Origin: Ligula intestinalis
Lineage: Eukaryota; Platyhelminthes; Cestoda; Diphyllobothriidea; Diphyllobothriidae
Direction: 5' to 3'
Length of the DNA stretch: 64,000 nucleotides
Assembly: GCA_036362985.1 (NCBI GenBank)
Contig: JAYGXS010000003.1
Span: 798,141 to 862,140 of the forward strand
Part shown: one piece after another, positions 41,247 to 51,804 of the stretch
Layout of the letters: each line of letters begins with the position of its first letter
How positions within the stretch are numbered: position 1 is the stretch's first letter
The notes under the pieces: generated by a model
The model's input: the letters and a program-made list of their open reading frames with translations, nothing else
Databases searched by the model: none
Told to the model about the DNA's origin: nothing
Program-made: the position numbers and the translations under genes

Positions 41247-44164
41247 TGATCCAGCGTCCACTGTTCTCCCCCAGGAAAATGCCTCCCCGGATGACTGCAC
41301 AGCCGACTTGGAAAGGGGTGGGGACAGCCTGACTGTAAACAATTCTCGAGGAAACAGAAAGTTAACTTTCATGTTCACAAATGCACAGAGTATGCTTTCA
41401 AAGCTTGACGAGCTGAAGATTCATGCCTTTGAGTAATCACCAGATATAGTTTCAATAACGGAAACTTGGCTGTCTGAACAGGTAGCCGATGGCGAGGTAT
41501 CCATGCCTGGATATCAACTATTCAGAAAAGACAGAGAAGGTCGTCAAGGCGGTGGCGTAGCAACATACGTGAAAAATGGATTCACAGTTTTAGACAAAAC
41601 GGATAAACTGGCATGTAATTCGGAGACCATCTGGCTGTCCATTAAAGTACCAGGTGCACCCAACCTCGATATACTGACACTCTACCGACCACCGAGAAGA
41701 GAGCCAGTAGTGGATGCCTCCTTGCTAGAGGAGCTGGAAAAGATTACTGTCCAATCGGACATCATGATTGTGGGGGACTTTAACGCACCTCACATCGACT
41801 GGGGTGCGGCCTGCACACATAGCTCCGATCTAACCTTCGACAGCTGCCTTCTGAGCATGACTCTGAAGTTATTTCTCACTCAACACGTCAATTTTCCGAC
41901 AAGGATGCGCGATGGCCAACAGTCCAACTGTCTGGACCTCGTTCTCACGAAATCGCAGGACAGCATCGACGAAGTGTCATGTCTACCACCACTAGGTAAA
42001 AGCGACCATTTTGTACTGCTATGGGAGTGCTCGTTATTCTCAATACCGGGGAGACCCTCAACAGCCAGACGAAATATTTGGCGAGGCGATTTCGATTGAA
42101 TGAAGACCGAACTCACGCGCGCCGATTGGGAACCTCTATTTTCTGGAAACATAACTGCGGACTGGGAAGCGTTCCGGAACACACTGCACAGACTCCTCGA
42201 CACCCACTGTCCGATTTTGCGAAAAAAGGTGAACACTAGACCGCGATGGCTTACTCAGGCCTTAAAAATCGAAGTGAACAAAAAGCGGAAGCTGTGAAAA
42301 AAAATGCTAGCAGACAGGACTCCTGCATGTGTCAGTGCCTACAAAACTCAGAGAAACCGGGTCAAGGGTCTTTTTCTCAAAACAAGACGGGCTTTCGAAG
42401 CAGACTTGCTAAACTGGGCCACAGTGAACCCCTAACTGTTTTACAGTTACCTCAGGCAGAGTACCAAAAACAAGGATCCGATACCCCTGCTGAGGACCGC
42501 TGAGGGAAGAAACTTGATAGATGATGAAGCAAAGGCTGATCATCTGTCGAAATTTTTCCGATCAGTCTTCACAAAGGAAACGGCATACGATCACCCCACC
42601 GACGATACCGAAGCGGATGCAATAGTTGAGACTGTCCAATTCCCCGAGGCTATTGTTCTTAAGGAACTCTTAAGCTTAAAAGAATCTAAGTCACCAGGTC
42701 CCGACAACGTACTAGCCAAGATTTTGAAGGATCTCGCCAATGAGTTGGCCAAACCACTCTCTATGCTCTTCCAAACCTCCTTCGAAACACGATTCCTAAC
42801 AATAGATTGGAAATCCGCGAAGATTAAACCGCTATACAAGAGGGGAAGCCGGGTCTCAGCGAATAACTACCGACCAGTCAGCCTTACTGCAATCTGCTGC
42901 AAAATCATGGAAAAAATTATCAAGCAACAACTTATGCAATTCCTGGAACAATACCATCTGCTATCGGATGCTCAGCATGGTTTTCGTAGAGGTAGGTCCT
43001 GCGTTACAAACGTGCTCTACTGTTTAGAACGGTGGACTGAGGCAGTCGATAGTGGAAACTCAGTGCATGCTGTCTATATTGACTTCAAAAAGGCTTTCGA
43101 TAGCGTGCCGCACCACCGCCTCCTTTATAAACTCAGCCGCATAGGAGTAAGGGGTAGGCTCCTTACGTGGGTAAAAAGCTTCCTAATCGGTCGCTCGCAA
43201 ACTGTCCACATCAGCGACAAACAGTCAGGCAAGGTTGAGGTTGACAGTGGTGTTCCGCAAGGCTCCGTTCTCGGCCCTATCTTGTTTGTTATCTACATCA
43301 ACGACTGTGTCCGCGAACTGGATTGCGGCATCGCCATGTTTGCCGATGATATAAAACTTTGGAGCGTAATTCGAACTGCGGCTGACAAAGTGCACTTACA
43401 GGAAAATATAAATAGACTTCAAAAATGGTCGGCGCACTGGCTCTTACCGTTCAATGAGAGCAAGTGCACCACCATTCGAGTTGGCAAGTCCGGTTCTTCA
43501 AACGGCACGGCTTACCGACTGAATGACATACCATTGAAGGAAGTGAACACCCAGAAAGACTTGGGAGTCAAGATCACGCCCTCGCTTAAACCCTCCCTGC
43601 ATTGCCAAGTCCGAGATGTCGATCCTATACCTCGTCAAACGAGCTTTTTCTACCTTCAATGAAGAGTGCCTCACAAAAGTATTCGGAACCTTCGTACGAC
43701 CGCACCTAGAATCCGCTATCCAAGCTTGGAGACCCTGGGCCAGGAAAGACATCAACATCCTGGAAAAGGTACAATGGCGCGCAACCAAACTTGTTATGGG
43801 GCGGGGCTTGCAGCCTTATGAAACACGGCTGTCGAATCTCAACCTCTTCCCTTTGCGCTACAGGCAGCTTCGGGGGGACCTGATACTAGTGTTCCGCGTA
43901 TTACGTCTTCAAGACTGCTGTCTTATAACAGGGGATTTTTTCGAATTAGCAACGACCACAAATTTGAGGGGTCATCCCCTCAAATTAAAGGTGACAGGGG
44001 CCAGGCTGGACGCTCGGAAACACTTTTTTTCAAAAAGGGTGGTCGGAGCGTGGAATGCGCTTCCTCAGGACGTTGTTATGTCGGAATCGCTAGAGGGTTT
44101 TAAGCGAAAACTGGATCGATATAGTAGTGCACGATGGACCGTAACAGACAATTTGCAACAATAA
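41125..44164 (+). pseudogene. Family A CR1-like ORF2, nearly complete with few lesions
   Basis: Start Met at 41125. Endonuclease: ITETWLSEQVADGE, MPGYQLFRKDREGRQGGGVA (41503), IVGDFNAPHIDW (41765), CLDLVLTKS and GKSDHFVLL. Linker: NIWRGDFD. Reverse transcriptase open for 382 codons at 42514-43662: SPGPDNVLAKIL, NNYRPVSLT, HGFRRGRSC, motif A YIDFKKAFDSVPHH, GVPQGSVLGPILF, catalytic FADDIKLW. Thumb at 43616-44164 (FVRPHLESAIQAWRPW, WNALPQDVVMSESLEGFKRK). Lesions: TAA 41434, TGA 42097, TGA 42295, a frame change near 42300-42500 and another near 43617. The TGA after RGDFD is shared with the copy at 12330-16209. Confidence 0.9.
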
Positions 44165-44551
44165 TAATTCTACTTCCAATTTTTCAGTAGTATTGGTTTT
44201 TATATCCATTCACGTTTGCTATTTATAACGCCTTCCCATGCATAGCCTAATGTGAAGGTGTCCGTGGTCTTCCCTACTTGGCTATATGCGTACCGTGATG
44301 ACCCCGCTAGCGATCTTATCAGCCAGACCTGACGGCCTAAACATTCACCCTTTGTTCGACCCAGAGCGGACTGTCGACGATCTGGACGGATGACTCTGTT
44401 TTTCCAGTTCCGTTGGCGGACTCTGCAATCAGCAAGGAAGAATCAGGAAGTGGCCTCCACACGGTGATGATCCTGGGAAACTTTGCAATGCCCCCCCTCC
44501 AGTGGGAACCCCCTTTTTCTCCTAAATCCCACGCATTACCCCCACAAGGGC

Positions 44552-44595
44552 GACAGTTTTTCTCCTAAAAATCCCTGAGGAGTTTTTTCACTGTC
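44552..44595 (+). promoter_or_regulatory. ENE-like hairpin with U-rich internal loop (type 1)
   Basis: GACAGT (44552) pairs with ACTGTC (44590). The internal loop is U4 opposite U6C, and CTCCT pairs with AGGAG. A second TTTTTCTCCTAAATCCC occurs 45 nt upstream (44513), so the motif is partly duplicated. It lies 150 nt from the 3' end. Confidence 0.6.
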
Positions 44596-44744
44596 TGCTC
44601 CTACTTTCATCCTATGACACAGGAAAACTGGCCTCGCCAACAGTTTAAGCAACAAATTTTTTGCTACCACTGCACATATGTACAAAAAGGGCACTCAAAG
44701 GAATTTTTCCTACATACCCTCAATATACTGATACTGAATACCAT

Positions 44745-46020
44745 CTATAGCGTTTAGGCCGAGCACTTCCCCACCACAAACTAGCTCCTATTTTGACCGT
44801 GGGATTCATATTATTCCCCCGTAAAATGCGTTATTGAACACGCAGGGCCCGAACCACGAAAAATGTAATTTGCACGGCAGTTACCCAAACCGGTATAGTT
44901 TTAAATCTAATCGAAGTTGCCGTACAGGATATTCACTGATTAAGACCAGTAGTCCTTAAGCGAGTGGCCCCAACACTAATCTTGTGTCACCGTCCCCCCC
45001 TATCAGTTCATTTACCCATCCTCTACCACCCAAACCTGCAAACTTCTACATGCCTTCTTGCCTCCCCCCATTCCTCCCAAACGCCGCAGAAGCTTATTTT
45101 GGTTTATCCTCTCCTCGTTTTTTCCTGCCAGAAAGTAAGGCCCCTAGATATATCACACCTTATCAGCCATCCATTATTGGCTAGCCGCATGCTAACAGCT
45201 CCATACCCGTCAGTACTTATTCCACAAACAATAACGGCCTACAGTTTGCCTACCCACCCTCAAATTCTTTTTACGAATAACGATAGCCATTGTCCTGTCA
45301 CTCGAAACACACTAGATGTCATAGTGCTAAATGCGAGGTCCGTTATAAATAAAATGGCTCAACTTCGATCTATCGCTTTCGAGATGATGCCCGATGTTAT
45401 ATGCATAACAGAATCTTGGACCCATCCAATCATTTCTGACTCCTCCCTAATCATAGACGAGTATGATTTCTATCGTCACGATCGCATAAATAAGCGTGGT
45501 GGTGGTTGTCTTCTCTATATTAGAACGTCATTTAGGCACTTTCCTTTTATCTAAATAGCACGTCCTTCTCTGGAAATAACTGTTTCGCTTCTTTTATCAT
45601 GTCGCCCCAGCAAAAGGCGATTATCGGATGTGTATATCATCCTTATAAGTCTTCATCTGAAGAATATGCAAATTTGTGTGAAATATTCAAGTTTACTTTA
45701 GAATCCACTTTGAAGTTAAAATTATTGCTGGAGATTTTAATTTTCCTGAAATCGACTGGCGTTCAAACTAGTCTCGACCTAGATTTCAGCCTTTCCTAGA
45801 TACCATTAATTTTTCTAACTGGACTCAACTGGTTATTTCCCCAACAAGACAGAATCCTATCCTTGAACTGATTTACAAAAATGTTATTGCCCCTCTCTTC
45901 GTTGATTTTAAGCAGGACATCTTCCAGAGTGATCACACACTAATTCACTGTTGCCTTCCGCTTCCTTATATGGAAAAGGCTAGAACTAGTCGTACCTATC
46001 ATGTGTATGACCTCGCCTAT
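44745..46020 (+). pseudogene. Family F ORF1 end and ORF2 endonuclease remnant, right part of split copy
   Basis: The Pro-rich ORF1 end (FTHPLPPKPANFYMPSC, 44984-45184) is followed by the endonuclease start, open to 45554 (VLNARSVINKMAQLRSIAF, DVICITESWTHP, KRGGGCLLYIRTSF). Later boxes are visible only in shifted frames (GCVYHPYKSSSEEYAN at 45612, DHTLIHCCLP-like near 45930). It ends near 46020 against a minus-strand copy. Family F is therefore a close relative of family B. Confidence 0.75.
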
Positions 46021-47465
46021 CTCGTGCAAGCCTTATTTTAAGCGCTTATTCAAATATTTGCGCTATTCTTAAGTGAACTGATAAAGAGCTATTAGACGTA
46101 TCCTTAAGTTGTTTTTGTAATTTCTTAAGTCTATTTTGGAGAAAATGTGGCACAGTAGAAGAAGCTGAATTTGATTTAAAAATCTTAAGTGGGGTAAGAG
46201 CCTGAATATTTTCTGCAAGGTTTTGCAATAGATCCTGAAAGAAGTAGGGATCGTTAGTTGAAAGTATGCTATGTCAATCTAGGGTACTTACGAAATCATT
46301 TACTAATTCATGGTTCACGTTACCAAAGTCGAGGCTATTGCATTTTACATCGGGCTTTTTCGAAAGAGAGACTGGAAAACAACAGTGAATTAAGACATGG
46401 TCACTTGTAAAAATATCACGATGAAAATTCATAAAAAGAGGGTGGACATCATTTGTAAAAATTAAATCTAATATGTTGTCATTTCTGGTCACTGAACTGA
46501 CCAGTTTTGACATGTTTGAAAAGTTAATAGTGTCAACCGATTTCTGAAATCTTGGTCGACAGGTATTTGCATGCCAGTCAATGGCTGGCAGATTAAAATC
46601 ACCTACAATTATTCTGACATCGAATTGAGTCTCTGCAACTTTTTCAAGCATTTCACACAGCTGCATTACATTACTTGAGTTACAGGGGGGATTGTAGACA
46701 CACCCAATTATCGCTTTTTATTGTGTGGCAGGATGACTGAAATAAGACAAAAATTTCCAGAAAATGACGAAATGCTCAGGTGATACGGGAAATGTACAAA
46801 GGATGATTTAATATAAAGAAGGCAACCACCGCCACGCTTTTCAATGCGGTCTTGTCTGTACAAACTATAATCATCTTTGGCGAGTGTCGAGTCAGAAATA
46901 AGAGAGTGTGTCCAAGATTCAGTGACACAGAGCACATCTGGATCAAGCTCAAATGCTACTGTTTTAAGTTCTGTCATCTTATTAACAACTGATCTCGCAT
47001 TGAGTGAGACTATACTGAGCGTATCCTTCAGATTCAGGTTACGCTCGTCAGTATTTATAAAAAAGGAAAACTTGGTGGCGGAAAGGGAAACGGCATGGGA
47101 GAAACAAAAGGTGGAAAGCAAACTGGCCCTGGTCTAGAGTTTGTCAAGTAATAATTATCAAATGAACGGTGCATATTGTAGAAGGGCATATTAGAGGGGG
47201 CTCCATAGAAAGGGCGGCTGAAGTGTGGCATGGGAAAACCAGGAGGGGGCATAAATATAGGATTTTGAGGCATTATATCAAAATTTGACGGAAAATTTGC
47301 CTTCGAAATTTCCATGACTGGTTTTGGAAAACGGTTAATTTTATAAGCTGGCTGATTTATTTGGGGATGTTGATGAGATTTGGGGATAGGAAAAGCGCTA
47401 GCTTGAGCGGTTGGGTCTTTGTTAGATACTGAGTTATTATCGGTAATCATATTGCCGAACGAGGA
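46021..47465 (-). pseudogene. Family B2 endonuclease plus ORF1 end
   Basis: On the reverse strand, the Pro-rich ORF1 end (47055-47498) overlaps the endonuclease, open at 46708-47121: IVSLNARSVVNKMTELK, DVLCVTESWTHS, KRGGGCLLYIKSSF. After a frameshift it is open again at 46274-46666 (IIVGDFNLPAIDWHANTC, LDLIFTNDVHP, TSDHVLIHCCFP). The linker follows at 46046-46228 (VPHFLQNRLKKLQKQ). The reverse transcriptase is absent. It supplies the endonuclease half missing from the split B2 copy at 16210-18000. Confidence 0.8.
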
Positions 47466-47469
47466 ATTG

Positions 47470-49100
47470 AAATACCCCCATTGCTTGAGGAAAATCAAAC
47501 ATTTGTACTAGATGAGTCTGATAAGGCTGAATTATTCAATGTTTTCTTTGCGAAACATTTTACGACACCATCCGAACCGGTCCCGTCGTTTCAACCATAC
47601 TCAGACAATACTCTCGGGAACATTGATTTCTCCATAGAATCAATTTGTAAGCAGATAATTTGCCTAAAAAACTCGCACTCTTCGGGAACTGATGGTATCC
47701 CAAATTCAGTTATCAAAAAAGTGTCGACCTTTCCCAAATTACTCAGCCGTATATTTTCAGTCTATCTCTTAAATGGTTAGTTTCCTGACACTTGGAAGAC
47801 ATCCATTATTCTTTGAGTCTTTAAATCAGGATCTCGTTCATAAAACCTCGGCCCTAGCTAAACTTCTGGAGAAGATAATTTTTAATCAATTTCTCGATTT
47901 TTGCCTAAAAGGCAAGCTTTAAAGTGACTCGCAGCATGGTTTTCTACCCGCAAGATCATGCGAGAAGTGTCACCTAGCTTTTCTTAACCATGTCACTTCC
48001 CCCTTTAACGAGCAATCATCCATGGTTGTTATCTACTTTGACCTGAGCAAAGCCTTCGACAAGGTACCGCACAGACGGCTTCTGGTAAAATTGGAAGCCA
48101 TTGGCATCCGTCCCCCTCTCCTCGACTTCATCGGTTCCTACTTGTCTAACCGCAGCCAGAAGGTCCTAGTAGGTGATAGTTACTCCGCTCAGTTGGTCAC
48201 GATAGGCGCTTTTCTAGGCGCTGTCTTGGGTCCTTTACTCTTCATTCTATACATAAACGAAATTTTGACTGTTCTAAACAATTCACACAATCTCATTTAT
48301 GCAGACTACCTGAAATGCATCGACTCATTTTCTAAGGACACGGCAAGTATATGCGTTGATAAAATCAATGCCTACCTACTTACACTCTCACGTTGGAGTG
48401 CTACTTGGCAGATGGAATTCTCTCCATCTAAGTGTAGTTTCATGTGTTTTGGTCTAAAATACACAAATAAACTAGCATTGTCGCCTCATGCGGATCGAAT
48501 ATCTGTAAAGGCTGCACAGATATGTGGTTTTATATCACACAATTTCTTCCTGCTGGAAATAGAGTTAAAACTTTATCGCATGCATGTCCTACCCATCCTA
48601 GAATACTGCTGTCCCCTCTTTGGTCTGATGAATGCTTCTGACCGTGGTAAGATTGAAAAGGTACAGAGGGTATTTACTCGCAAAATATTCGCTCTTCTTC
48701 GATCCACTATTTCTTATGCGGAGAGATGTCAGTTAGCGAACATGACATTTCTTTGGGTCAGAAGACTCGAATCGCGCCTCTGTTTCCGCTTTCGCGTTAA
48801 CTCTAACCCTAACCTTCCACGAATCAACGCTCTCATTCCCGCAGGTAGACATTTTGCCACTCGTTATTCCTCCAGGAATAACGCTCAATTTCGAACTTCT
48901 CACTTCTCACTTCTTTGCCTCCAAATATGCCTTCCTCTGGAATGACATTCCCCTCGAAATTAGGCTGTCATGTAACTTAGCAGTTTTAAAGTCAAATTAC
49001 GTAAACACTTAACTTCAGAAGATATGAAGTCCTTGTTATCCATCTCCTTCCCAAACACACAACGTTTGGACTTTGCAAAGGGTCCTCCTGGTATCTGAGG
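47470..49100 (+). pseudogene. Family B reverse transcriptase, catalytic residue lost
   Basis: It begins in the linker (LLEENQTFVLDESDKAELF, 47483) and is open to 47780 (NSHSSGTDGIPNSVIKK). After frameshifts, 48022-48945 is one frame: VIYFDLSKAFDKVPHRR, then a changed GAFLGAVLGPLLF and YADYLKC in place of YADDLKC. About 25 residues are deleted between FMCFG and LKYTNK. The thumb ends in another frame with FAKGPPGI at 49098. It is truncated at the 5' end, adjoining the minus B2 copy. Confidence 0.85.
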
Positions 49101-49592
49101 TGGTTATGTTTATGCCAAATTTTTTTCCATACCCGTCTATTTATTCCTCTTTGAGTGATATTTGCAACGATGTTTCGTCCACTTCTCTGTCCAGTCATCA
49201 TTGCCATATTCTCCATTCTCCGTTTTAAAACCCTGACAATAGGCTTCATGGTCTTTAGTCATGCTCGTGGCGGTTCTGCTATTTTCGCAATCTCGTCGCT
49301 AAACTCCGCAGTCTACAAGGTCATATCTCCGGCGTTTCGTTGATGATCAGGTGACCTCTGCCTTTCACTCTCTTGTCCACCCTGTTGTCGGCGATGGCCT
49401 TCTCCGGTCTCACCTCCCTGATGGTTGATCATGAAGCCTGTTGGGCGGTGTAACAGTGGTGAACGACAGCCTCTGCTGTTATTTGATTTCTCCAATTACA
49501 GGAAGCGTTTCCAGCCCTCATTCGTTCTCATAAACAGTCCTGTCTCATTTGCACTACAATCAATATTCTCAACCAACCCCCTTAGTTTTGTT

Positions 49593-49684
49593 GAAGCAGT
49601 TTTTTCTCCTACGTTTTGTTTTTTAAGCGATGGTTCGCTGAACTCCGCCCCAGCTTTAATGGTAGGAGTTTTCTTCACGGCTTC
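49593..49684 (+). promoter_or_regulatory. ENE-like hairpin with U-rich internal loop (type 1), compensated stems
   Basis: GAAGCAGT (49593) pairs with ACGGCTTC (49677) at 7 of 8 positions. U5 lies opposite UUUUCUUC. CTCCTAC (49606) pairs perfectly with GTAGGAG (49662). The apical part contains AGCGA-TGGT-TCGCT and shares CGCTGAACTC with the copy at 19895. It lies about 210 nt from the 3' end. Confidence 0.6.
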
Positions 49685-49857
49685 CTCCTTAGTTCACCAT
49701 GCGTTGACTACTATTTTAAAACGACGATATGTTGGTGAATATGAATTAATCTACCAACACTACTAAACGTTCCCGCTATCTATGTGGTTGTTTCATGGAA
49801 AGTAGCATTTATCAACTTTGTATTTATTTTTCCACAGCTAAAAGTTTGCAATGAAAA

Positions 49858-49870
49858 GGCCCTCCGGGCC
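49858..49870 (+). promoter_or_regulatory. 3'-terminal hairpin GGCCC-TCC-GGGCC of family B
   Basis: Same stem as 11104 and 19803 with a different loop, followed by TTAAATATAAAATTTATTTAG, the A/T tail. Confidence 0.55.
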
Positions 49871-49904
49871 TTAAATATAAAATTTATTTAGTTATTTATA
49901 GAAG

Positions 49905-51505
49905 AGGATGTATAAGATTGAAGAAATGTAAATCTCTGGGTCCAGATAAGATTCCTGCGAAATTGCTCAAGGCACTTGCTAGAGCGCTGGCTCAACCGCT
50001 TTCCATCATGTGCCAGAAATCGTTTGATACTGGAATCCTTCCTGTGGATTGAAAAAACAGTGAATATGGCACCGCTGTATCAAAACGGTAGAAGTGCAGC
50101 TGCGAACAGCTACAGACCTCTGAGTGTGACCTCCATATGCTGCAAAGTTATGGAGAAGATCGTCAAGAAGCAATTGCTGATTTATTGTAAAACTTATAAT
50201 ATTTTGTCTAATTCACAATATGGCCTTCGTAGGAATAGGTCATGTGTAACAAATTTGCTTTACACGATGCAAATCTGGACAAGGGCAATTGATGCAGACA
50301 AAACCATGCATGTGACCTACAGTTATTTCCGGAAGGCCTTCGACAGTGTTCCACACCAACGTCACGTACACAAGCTACGATTGATGCGTATCGGAAGCCG
50401 ACTTCTTAGTTGGATTGAGAATTTTCTCACTGGTCGTTTCCAAGCCGTGTGTATAGGACGACAACAATCAAGGCTGACAGTCATCGAAAGTGAATTCACC
50501 GTAGGTTCAGAACTCGGACTAACCTTCTCTCTCCTATTCGTTAATGACTATGGACAGCAATTGGACTGCAAGTGTCCGCTGTTTACAGATTATGTAAAAA
50601 ATGGAGGATCGTCAAATGTGCTGCCGATTAAGATAATTTCCAGGAAAATATTTGTCGGTTGGTCGCATGGATGGCTGCTGCCTTCAATTCGAATAAATGC
50701 ACCCTGCTGCGTCTAAGAAATCGAAATCAATTCCTTGATGCGCGACGATACCATCTGAACGAAATCTCCCTCCAAGAAACAGAAATACAGAAATATCTCA
50801 GCATCTGAATGACAGACAACCACAACGCTTCTTCACAATGTTGTTAGGTGGCTAAAAATACAACTTCAATGTTGTACGTCATCAAGCGGGCATTCACGGT
50901 TTTTGATGAAGACGGTTTCTGGAAAATCATCAGTACCTTCATAAGGCCACATCTTGAATACGCGAATCAAGCCTGGAGAGCGTGAAGTGGCAGGATTATA
51001 AGGTACTTGAAAGAATGCAGCGGTATGCCACAAAATTAGAAAGAGGGCAAGATTCACCACCATATGAGATCCGCTTGAAAAACCTTACTCTCTAACATCT
51101 GATTTATGGACAGTTACGCGGAGATTTGATGCAAACTTTCTGTATTGTGCGTGGTTTGCACTGCGCTCTCCTGTGTGACGACTTTTTACACCTCGCCACC
51201 ACAACTAATCTCCGAGGACATCCCTCGGAAGTATTGTTTCACTTATTAAGTCGTGGCGATTGTTCTGTCCCAATCTGTGGCAATATTTAGGCACAGATTT
51301 CATATACACATGCTACAGCACAACGGGAACTATGTGACAAATTAACATTAAAACACCACTGCACCATGTGACGGTCTGTATTTTCCTGACTAAAAATTCG
51401 TTAACATTATTTCTGAATCATGACATTTTAATTTTACAAATAGGGAGTTTAAAACCGCAAGCCTTTTTTTCCTCAAAAATACTGACTAACTGACTGACGG
51501 ATTTC
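49905..51505 (+). pseudogene. Family D CR1-like reverse transcriptase, heavily decayed
   Basis: It starts inside the fingers (LGPDKIPAKLLKAL-like near 49940). It is open at 49976-50716 with NSYRPLSVTSICC, YGLRRNRSCVTNLL and motif A reduced to YSYFRKAFDSVPHQ (catalytic Asp replaced by Ser). The catalytic box reads TDYVKN instead of ADDIKL. The thumb (YGQLRGDLMQTFCIV, near 51105) is in another frame. The 3' end near 51505 has ACTGACTAACTGACTGA repeats. It resembles family A with its own tail. It lies about 230 bp before the start codon of the host gene. Confidence 0.7.
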
Positions 51506-51738
51506 AAGATATATTCCTCGGTCCATCCTTCTCATTTCTTTGATGGAAATTCACAAACCTTCCAAATGGTGTTTCTTTATATTCTTAAAAGATCGGATAA
51601 GAAAAGGTTGCAAGAAATAAACCGATCAAAAGAAATAGAATTATAAGGTATAATTGTTTTTGTTATTAATTTATTTGAGGGACGCTCCGAGTATCGGTCG
51701 CGTCAATTCAAAGTTTCACTTCACGGCTACGTTGGAAA
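51506..51738 (+). promoter_or_regulatory. Presumed promoter and 5' UTR of the endophilin-B-like gene
   Basis: This is the only non-repeat sequence between the family D tail and the start codon. A TATAATTG-type A/T stretch lies at about 51650-51670. I see no defined core promoter element. The start codon context is GGAAAATGG, with A at -3 and G at +4. Confidence 0.35.
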
Positions 51739-51804
51739 ATGGCACTTGACGGTCTGCGGAAGTTCGTTGACTCGACAAACACCGCATTTAACAGGGCTGT
51801 TCAA
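51739..51804 (+). CDS. Endophilin-B-like gene, exon 1
   Basis: Encodes 22 residues, the N-terminal amphipathic helix typical of N-BAR proteins. Ends RAVQ, phase 0, followed by GTAGGG. The next intron is only 35 nt (51805-51839) and ends TTTTTTGAAG. Confidence 0.8.

Larger units (their letters stand above)
40537..44744 (+). mobile_element. Family A CR1-like retrotransposon inserted in family F
   Basis: A 4.2-kb copy with most of ORF1, ORF2, the 3' UTR with a type 1 module, and an (ATACTG)n tail at 44728-44742. Family F sequence flanks both ends in register (compare 5895-5920 and 28020-28050). I could not define a target-site duplication. It is the longest family A copy in the window. Confidence 0.8.
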
